From: DATKZB01 sp035528235
Lineage (GTDB): Bacteria > Planctomycetota > Phycisphaerae > FEN-1346
Assembly: GCA_035528235.1 (NCBI GenBank)
Contig: DATKZB010000281.1
Location: 1-10,730, forward strand
Direction: 5' to 3'
DNA length: 10,730 bases
Each line of letters opens with the position of its first letter. The stretch's first letter is position 1. The notes beneath the pieces were generated by a model. That model was not told the origin of the DNA. It saw only the letters and a program-made list of their open reading frames with translations, and made no database searches. This document shows, one piece after another, positions 5,709 to 10,730 of this stretch. The position numbers were made by a program, and so were the translations under genes.

Positions 5709-7246
5709 TCAGTCGGCCATCTGGCCGTGCATCTCGCGCAGCGCGGGGTACAGACGCTGATAGGCCTGGAACCCCTTGGCGTAGGTCGCGGCCAGGGCGG
5801 CGTCGGGCTCGTACACCGGTCCCGGGCGGCGGACGTGCTCGTAGGCGTCCTGTTCGTCGGCGTACAGGCCCACGCCGATGCCTGCCAGGATGGCGGCCCC
5901 CAGGGGCGTGGCCTCCTCGACCTCGGGCGCCTCGATGGGCAGACCCACCACGTCGGCCTTGTTCTGCATCCAGAAGGTGTTGCGGACGGCCCCGCCCACG
6001 GCCACGATCCGCTCGGCCGTAATGCCCAGCCCGCCCTCGACCGCCCGCAGAATCTCCAGGAACTGGTAGTCGAGCCCCTCGAAGATGGCCCGGACCATGT
6101 CACCGCGGGTCGTCGCGCTGCGAAGCCCTGCAAACGCCCCGCGCGACCGCGGGTCTACCACCGGGCACGTGGCGCCCGAGAGGTGTGGCAGGTAGAGGAC
6201 ACCGCCCGCGCCCGGCGGCGCCCCGCGGGCTGCCGCGATGATGGCGTCCCAGCCCGAGCCGCCGTCCGCCTGGGCCTCGCGCGGGCCCCCCGCGCCCAAC
6301 TGGCGCGGCGGAACCACTCGAGCGACTCGCCCGCCGGCGTACTGGCCCACGCCGCCCACACGCCGCGGGCCACGTGGGCCTGTACCGTCAGGCCCGTCTT
6401 CTGCACCGGCGGCGTGAGGACCGGTTCCGGCACGGCCGCCGACACGATCTCCCACGTGCCGGTGACGTCGAGCACGACACCCGGCCGGAACGCCCCCACC
6501 GGCAGGTTGCCGCACAGGTGGTCATGACCGCCCAGGACGACCGGTGTGCCGGCCGGCAGGCCCGTGGCCTCGGCCGCCTGGGGCGTGACCTCGCCCAGGA
6601 CGGTCGTGCTGGGGTGCGCGTCGGGCATGAGGCGGCGGTCGATGCCCGCGGCGCCCAGCAACTCCTGGGACCAGTCGAGCCGCCGCTGGTCGAACAGCAT
6701 CGTGCACGAGGCCATGCTGTAGTCGGTGGCCCGGCGGCCGGAAAGCATGAAGTTGACGAAGTCCTCGATGAGGAGCCACTTGTCGGCCCGCGCGAGGACC
6801 TTCGGCTCGTGCTCGGCCATCCAGAGGATCCGCAGGGCCGAGTTGATGGCCCATACCGGGTTGCCGCCGATGCCGAACGTCCGCTCCAGGCCCACGTTCT
6901 CGGTCCACCAGGCCAGTTGCGGCTGGGTCCGCGGGTCGAGCCAACTGATGAACGGGTACAGCCACCGGCCGGCGTCGTCGATGGGCACGCCGTCCATGCC
7001 CATGCCGGTGACGGCCACGCCCCGGATGCACCGCGGGTCGTCGAGGCGGCCGACGGCCTCGCGCAGCGCCTCGGCCGTGCCGCCCCATATCTGCTCCGGT
7101 TGCCACACCGTCCAGTCGGGGTGCGCGGGGTCGGGGTTGAACCGTTCGGTGGGCCGGCCGGCCGACGCCACGAGGTTGCCCCGGGTGTCGTACACCACGG
7201 CCTTCAGGCTGGTCGAACCCAGGTCGATGCCGACGAGGTAATCCAT
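5709..7246 (-). pseudogene. FGGY-family sugar kinase, interrupted by one frameshift
   Basis: An FGGY carbohydrate kinase (ATP-dependent phosphorylation of a sugar, ketose or polyol in the cytoplasm) split over two frames. The N-terminal part, from ATG 7246, has the phosphate-binding YLVGIDLGSTSLK (3-15), SWLDPRT (101-107) and GGHDH (239-243) with the likely catalytic base D242, and runs to LEWFRR (about 309-314). The C-terminal part, in another frame, has GGVLYLPHLSG, GGAVRNTFWMQNKADVVGLP and EEATPLGAAILAGIGVG, and ends at 5709. One added base in the run of six C at 6286-6291 rejoins them into about 512 residues, the family norm. This may be a sequencing error or a real mutation; both halves look well conserved. 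The start at 7246 (10 bases after the upstream stop, with AAGGGTGA before it) is preferred over TTG at 7267. Substrate is unresolved: family alternatives are xylulose, fuculose, glycerol or erythritol kinases. Confidence 0.85.
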
Positions 7247-7256
7247 CGGGTCACCC

Positions 7257-8294
7257 TTACAAGGCAATCGGATACCGCCCGTCCTGCCGGAGGGTCTGGA
7301 GCATGGCGAGGTAGTTCTCGGGCCGGACGGCCGAGTGGATCGAGTTGCTCGACGACAGGATGTACCCGCCCCCCGGGGCGCCCTGGCGCAGGGCCTGGCG
7401 CGTCGCGGCCACGACCTCGTCCGGCGTGCCGTACGTCAGCACCTGGGCGCAGTCCACGTTGCCCTTCAGGGCTACGCGGTCGCCGCAGGCGGCCTTGACC
7501 TCGGCCAGGTCCATGCCCCCCTGGGGGTCGATGGGGTCGAGGCAACTGATGCCGGCGTCGACCATCATGTCGATGATGGGCCATATGTTTCCATCGCAGT
7601 GCTTGATGAACGGCAGGCCCGCCGCCCGGAAACCCTGGGCCACCCGCGCGAGGCCGGGGTAGAAGAGCGTGCGGAAGTGGTTCGGCGACATGAACGGTCC
7701 GGCGTTGCCGGCGTAATCGTCGCCGGTCCAGACGAAGTCGGCACCGCGGGCCGCCACCTCTTTGGCCATGGCCAGGTTGACCTCGACCGACAGGTCCACC
7801 AGGGCCGTCACCAGCGCGGGCTCGGCCGCGATGGCCATGAGCAGGTTCTCCATGCCCACGAGGTACCGCGGGATCGAGAACACGTCGTTCAGGTGCACGC
7901 CCACGGCCAGGCGGCCCTTGAACTCGCGGACCGCCTTCTCGACGGAGTCGTACCGGCCCGGGGCCCGCGGGTCGGGCGGCGTGTAACGCTCCAGGTCGGC
8001 CATCGACCGGATGGGCGAGGAGACCTCGACCCCGTGTTCCTCCTGGCCGTAGTCGACCACGTACCCCCACTCGGTCCGCCACCGCGTGGGGCCCACCTGG
8101 ACCTTGCGGAAGTCGGGGTCCACCAGGACGGCGTCGTGGCCCATCCGCACGGCGAAATCGTTGTGGCTGGTGCAGCCGGGGCAGAGGGCCTCGCGGACGT
8201 TCTTGGCGATGAGCCACTCGAAGTGCGGGACGCGGTCGGGTTCCTGGCGGGCCAGGACACGGCTGACGCGCTCGGCGCTGGTCATCTCAGCCAT
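7257..8294 (-). CDS. Uroporphyrinogen decarboxylase (URO-D) family protein, not HemE
   Basis: A 345-residue protein with the URO-D (PF01208) fold signature, a family holding HemE and the MtaA/MtbA/CmuA methyltransferases. It begins MAEMTSAERVSRVLARQEPDRVPHFEW and lacks the arginine-rich RQAGRY segment of HemE, so haem synthesis is unlikely. Internal marks are GVHLNDVFSIPRYLVGMENL (132-151), TGDDYAG (190-196), FIKHCDGNIWPIIDMM (229-244), ALKGNVD (275-281) and GGGYILSSSNSIHSAVRPENYLAM (308-331). Where MtaA-type enzymes carry an HxCG zinc motif, here H232 is followed by C-D-G-N, and the late cysteine ligand is missing. The start at 8294 is chosen over 8285 because GGGAGA lies about 10 bases upstream; it overlaps the symporter end by 8 bases. 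The kinase follows after 10 bases. Its reaction is unknown; such proteins occur often in sugar loci. Confidence 0.88.
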   Translation of the reverse strand: MAEMTSAERVSRVLARQEPDRVPHFEWLIAKNVREALCPGCTSHNDFAVRMGHDAVLVDPDFRKVQVGPTRWRTEWGYVVDYGQEEHGVEVSSPIRSMADLERYTPPDPRAPGRYDSVEKAVREFKGRLAVGVHLNDVFSIPRYLVGMENLLMAIAAEPALVTALVDLSVEVNLAMAKEVAARGADFVWTGDDYAGNAGPFMSPNHFRTLFYPGLARVAQGFRAAGLPFIKHCDGNIWPIIDMMVDAGISCLDPIDPQGGMDLAEVKAACGDRVALKGNVDCAQVLTYGTPDEVVAATRQALRQGAPGGGYILSSSNSIHSAVRPENYLAMLQTLRQDGRYPIAL

Positions 8295-9407
8295 CGCGTG
8301 CGATTCTCCCGGCGACCGTTGCCGAGGCGGCCGGTGCCGCCGCCGCGGGGGCCTCGGCGGCGCGGCTCTCGCGCATCTGGTTGCCCTTGGCCAGGATGCA
8401 CACGCCGACAATCAGGATGGCGATACCCGTCACGATCCAGGCGACGCTCTGCCGGCTGGCGCCTTTCCATTCGCCCGTCCGGAACCCGTGGATGTTGCCG
8501 ACGATGATTGCAAACGACATGAACGCGGCATACCCCACCGACACGCCCAGCGTGCCCAGGTTGATGTACCCGAGGCCGAAGAAGAAGATCGCCCCGTCGT
8601 GCAGCAGCGCCATGACCAGCGCGAGCACCAGGACCAGCCCCACGCCGGGTCGCCGGAGGGTGCTCCAGGTCTTGTTCCGCGTCAGCCGGATGGCGCAGTA
8701 TCCGCACGACGAGACCGCGCCGCCCCACAGGATGATGGCCGTGACGGCGAACGCGGCACGCCAGTCCGGGTTCTGGAAAGTGTTCTTCGCCGTGTCGAAG
8801 ACGGGCCCCGCGTAACTGGCCGCCACGGCGTAGCACGCGCACAGGATGCCCGAGACGACGCCGACCGTCAGGCCGATGAGCATCCGGGGTTTCTTGGCGC
8901 CGCCCGTCGCCGGGTCCTGCGACTCGTCCTTCTTCAGGCTGCGTTCCTTCAGGATTCCCGCCCGGCCCGACACCACCACGCCCAGCAGGCACACCGCCAC
9001 GCCCGCCAGAATGACGTAACCGTGCGGCGTCAGCACCTCGTCGGCGTTGTGCAGCAGCATGGGCGCCATCGACCCGAACATGATCTGGGCGCCGTAGTTG
9101 ATCGCGTATGCCAGCGACAGGCCGATGAACGCGAAACTCATCCCCAGCGTCATCGACCCCAGGCCCCACAGGAACCCGAAGACCAGCGGCAGGATGAGCA
9201 TGCCCAGCCCCGCCCTCTAGCGTAAATGGCGTAAAAGTCCTTCGCGATCACCGGGCCCAGCGTCACGGGTATCAGCACCGTGACGAACAGGAAGAACGGT
9301 CCCCACAGCGTCTCCCACGGCGTGTCTTTCTTCACGAACTTGCTGGGCAGGCCGAACGACCCGCCGCAGATCGCGCCCAGGAGCACAAACAGAAATCCTG
9401 CGACCAT
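8287..9407 (-). pseudogene. RhaT-family sugar/proton symporter, interrupted by one frameshift
   Basis: An inner-membrane transporter of the L-rhamnose/proton symporter family (about 10 helices), split over two frames. The first part (9407 to about 9215) reads MVAGFLFVLLGAICGGSFGL, then PSKFVKKDTPWETLW and DFYAIYA, like the start of RhaT with its KKxxWET(M/L)W motif. The second part (from about 9206 to 8287) carries FGFLWGLGSMTLGMSFAFIG, AINYGAQIMFGSMAPML, AGILKER, a central GLTVGVVSGILCACYAVAAS and the late EWKGASR. One added base within 9207-9215 restores about 373 residues; E. coli RhaT has 344. The excess is mostly an Ala/Pro-rich tail after the last helix. The start has GGAGG 7 bases upstream. 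Transported sugar is not shown by sequence; rhamnose is only the name-giving substrate. It may be a mutation or an assembly error. Confidence 0.85.
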
Positions 9408-9414
9408 GGACGTG

Positions 9415-9419
9415 CCTCC
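9415..9419 (-). promoter_or_regulatory. Ribosome binding site of the RhaT-family gene
   Basis: On the minus strand GGAGG is placed 7 bases before the ATG at 9407. The open frame extends upstream to 9461 with arginine- and glycine-rich sequence, so this site and the hydrophobic first helix settle the start. Confidence 0.75.
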
Positions 9420-9479
9420 GTTCCGGGTCCGGGCGCCGCCTCGCGACGCCCCGCGCCGCACACCGCCTCATCGTGCCGC

Positions 9480-9509
9480 ATTGTATCGGCCCGCACCGGC
9501 GGTTGCCAA
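9480..9509 (-). promoter_or_regulatory. Putative sigma70-type promoter of the symporter-URO-D-kinase operon
   Basis: Reading the minus strand, TTGGCA (9509-9504) and TACAAT (9485-9480) each match five of six consensus bases and are separated by 18 bases. Transcription would start near 9473, giving a leader of about 65 bases before the symporter ATG at 9407. This is one of the few AT-containing stretches in the gap, and it faces the right way. No operator-like palindrome overlaps it. Not experimentally supported. Confidence 0.5.
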
Positions 9510-9539
9510 ACGGTTTCCCCGGGGCGCGGCGCGATGGCG

Positions 9540-9633
9540 CGCCCGCCAAGGCGGGCGGCTAACTCGGCCGGGTGCGCCGGGTGGCTTACTCGGTCGGGCG
9601 CGCCGGGTGCCACTGGCGGCTTGTCCGCCAGTG
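9540..9633 (+). repeat. Compound intergenic repeat: hairpin, 26-base tandem pair, hairpin
   Basis: Three parts follow one another. CGCCCGCC (9540-9547) faces GGCGGGCG (9550-9557), a tight inverted repeat. Two tandem 26-base units at 9557-9582 and 9583-9608 agree at 23 of 26 positions and share the core GCGCCGGGT. Then CACTGGCGG (9611-9619) pairs perfectly with CCGCCAGTG (9625-9633) around a 5-base loop. The last hairpin lies about 36 bases beyond the HEAT gene's stop and could serve it as a transcription end, though no T-run follows. CACTGGC/GCCAGTG hairpins of this type are, as I recall, frequent in planctomycete intergenic DNA. It is unrelated to the double-hairpin element at 2471 and 5565. 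Confidence 0.75.
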
Positions 9634-9669
9634 CGCCTTGACTACGCCGAGTACCGAGGCCGCCGCGGA

Positions 9670-10728
9670 TCAGGGGGCATGGGGAGTGGGAGCGACCGCC
9701 ACGGCCGCTGCGCCCGACTGTCGACACGCCCGAAGCAGGACGCGGCGGGTGGCGACTTCCGGATACTCGGCCGCTAGTTTCCGCAACTCGGCCAGGTGCG
9801 GCCCCGGGCCGAGCAACTCGAGCCCCTGGGCCGCCGAGTATCGGACGTCGACGGCGTTGTCGAAGTCCGACACGGCCGCCACCAGGCACGCCGCGGCGCG
9901 CTCGTCGCCGATGCGACCCAGGGCGTACGCGGCCGCCGCGCGGTAGAACGGCGTCATCGCCTTGTACACAAAGACGCTCGGCGGCGGTTCCAGGCCCAGG
10001 CTGGCCTCCGTCGGGTCCTCGGTCAGGGCCGAGGCGAGCACGTCCACGGAGTCGCGGTCGCGAATCTTGCCGAGCGTCCGGGCCAGCATGAAGCACACCC
10101 ACGAGCGTTTCCGCGACGGTTCCGCTGCGCGGTACCGCTCCAGCGCCGCTCGCAGCCGCGCGGCCCATCGCCCGTCGAGGCAGACGACGCTGGCCAGGTG
10201 CGCCGCCCGCGACTCGGGGCACAGCACGCCCGTCGATACGGCCGGCGGCGACGCCGTGACGGCCGCCCGCAGCGGTTCGGCCGCCTTGGCCTGGGGGTCG
10301 CCCAGGACCGCCAGGCACGTCTCCATGACGGCCGCCGTCTGGCCCGACCGCTGGACGACGCGGGCCACCAGCGTCTCGTACCCGTCGTTCTCGAGCAGGA
10401 TGCCGCGGTCGCTGTCGATGGGCACCGACCGCAGGATGTGCGGCACGATGGCCCCCAGGTCGCGCGAGCCCATCGCGTCGAAGGCCTCGGCGATGCGGAA
10501 GTGCAGGACCGACGCGTGAGACCCCATCAGCCAGTCGTGGTCGCCCGTGCGGTAGGTGTAGTACCAGAAATCGCCCAGGGTCGGATACGCCTCGACGAGC
10601 ACCTTCGCGGCGTCGGGTGTGCCGATGTGGCCGAGGGCCTCCGCCGCCGCGGCGGCGAGGTGAATCGGTTTCTGGTGCCACCCGAGTTCCTGCGAGCCGC
10701 CGCCCTTGACGGGCGTCTTGGCCTTCTT
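9670..10728 (-). CDS. HEAT-repeat protein, partial (5' end outside window)
   Basis: An open frame of 352 codons enters from the right edge and stops at 9670. It is alpha-helical and shows HEAT-like repeats: HLAAAAAEALGHIGTPDAAK near the left of the visible protein, HFRIAEAFDAMGSRDLGAIV further on, and YRAAAAYALGRIGDERAAA, then VRYSAAQGLELLG near the C-terminus. Such repeats form solenoid scaffolds for protein binding; some, in the PBS-lyase HEAT group, attach to enzymes. No catalytic motif, signal peptide or membrane segment is seen in the visible part, but the N-terminal region is missing and could carry another domain. No in-frame ATG is found near the window's edge, and family sequence continues to it, so the gene is truncated by the window, not started there. 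It is 262 bases upstream of the symporter on the same strand. A functional link to the sugar locus is not evident. Confidence 0.8.
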   Translation of the reverse strand, partial: KKAKTPVKGGGSQELGWHQKPIHLAAAAAEALGHIGTPDAAKVLVEAYPTLGDFWYYTYRTGDHDWLMGSHASVLHFRIAEAFDAMGSRDLGAIVPHILRSVPIDSDRGILLENDGYETLVARVVQRSGQTAAVMETCLAVLGDPQAKAAEPLRAAVTASPPAVSTGVLCPESRAAHLASVVCLDGRWAARLRAALERYRAAEPSRKRSWVCFMLARTLGKIRDRDSVDVLASALTEDPTEASLGLEPPPSVFVYKAMTPFYRAAAAYALGRIGDERAAACLVAAVSDFDNAVDVRYSAAQGLELLGPGPHLAELRKLAAEYPEVATRRVLLRACRQSGAAAVAVAPTPHAP

Positions 10729-10730
10729 CA

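Noticed and set aside
4632..6527. A 631-codon plus-strand open frame across glpD, the repeat and the kinase end.
   Set aside because: It spans two recognised minus-strand genes and an intergenic repeat, with low-complexity composition and no recognisable domain.

Overview
This GC-rich window (third codon positions almost all G or C) comes from a bacterial chromosome carrying a sugar or polyol uptake and catabolism locus. The lineage is not proven. The gene mix (CUT2-type sugar ABC transporter, RhaT-family symporter, URO-D-family protein beside an FGGY kinase, HEAT-repeat protein) and the hairpin-rich intergenic repeats suggest a planctomycete-like bacterium, possibly known only from a metagenome assembly. 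That placement is inference.

Left block, plus strand (1-3778): the end of a sugar ABC transporter ATPase (YtfR-like) enters from the left edge. It overlaps a YtfT-like permease, which overlaps a YjfF-like permease by 4 bases. The two permeases match the galactofuranose transporter pair of E. coli along their lengths. After a 290-base gap holding repeats comes a complete glycerol dehydrogenase-type gene (GldA family) with all three metal ligands.

Right block, minus strand (read from 10728 down to 3819): a partial HEAT-repeat gene; a 262-base gap with a compound repeat and a good sigma70-like promoter; a RhaT-family symporter; a URO-D-family protein that overlaps the symporter's end; an FGGY sugar kinase 10 bases further on; a 213-base repeat-filled gap; and a FAD-dependent glycerol-3-phosphate dehydrogenase (GlpD family). 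The blocks converge, with 40 bases between the gldA and glpD stops. The symporter and kinase genes are each interrupted by one frameshift, both explained by one missing base in a C-rich stretch.

Together the genes describe uptake by two routes (ABC and proton symport), oxidation by an Fe-ADH-type polyol dehydrogenase, phosphorylation by an FGGY kinase, and oxidation of the phosphorylated polyol by a GlpD-type flavoprotein. An FGGY kinase with a GlpD homologue and a CUT2 transporter is also the logic of the erythritol (Ery) pathway, so the substrate may be a polyol other than glycerol. The most unusual non-coding feature is a 77-base double-hairpin element present twice, in two different gaps, with identical geometry.
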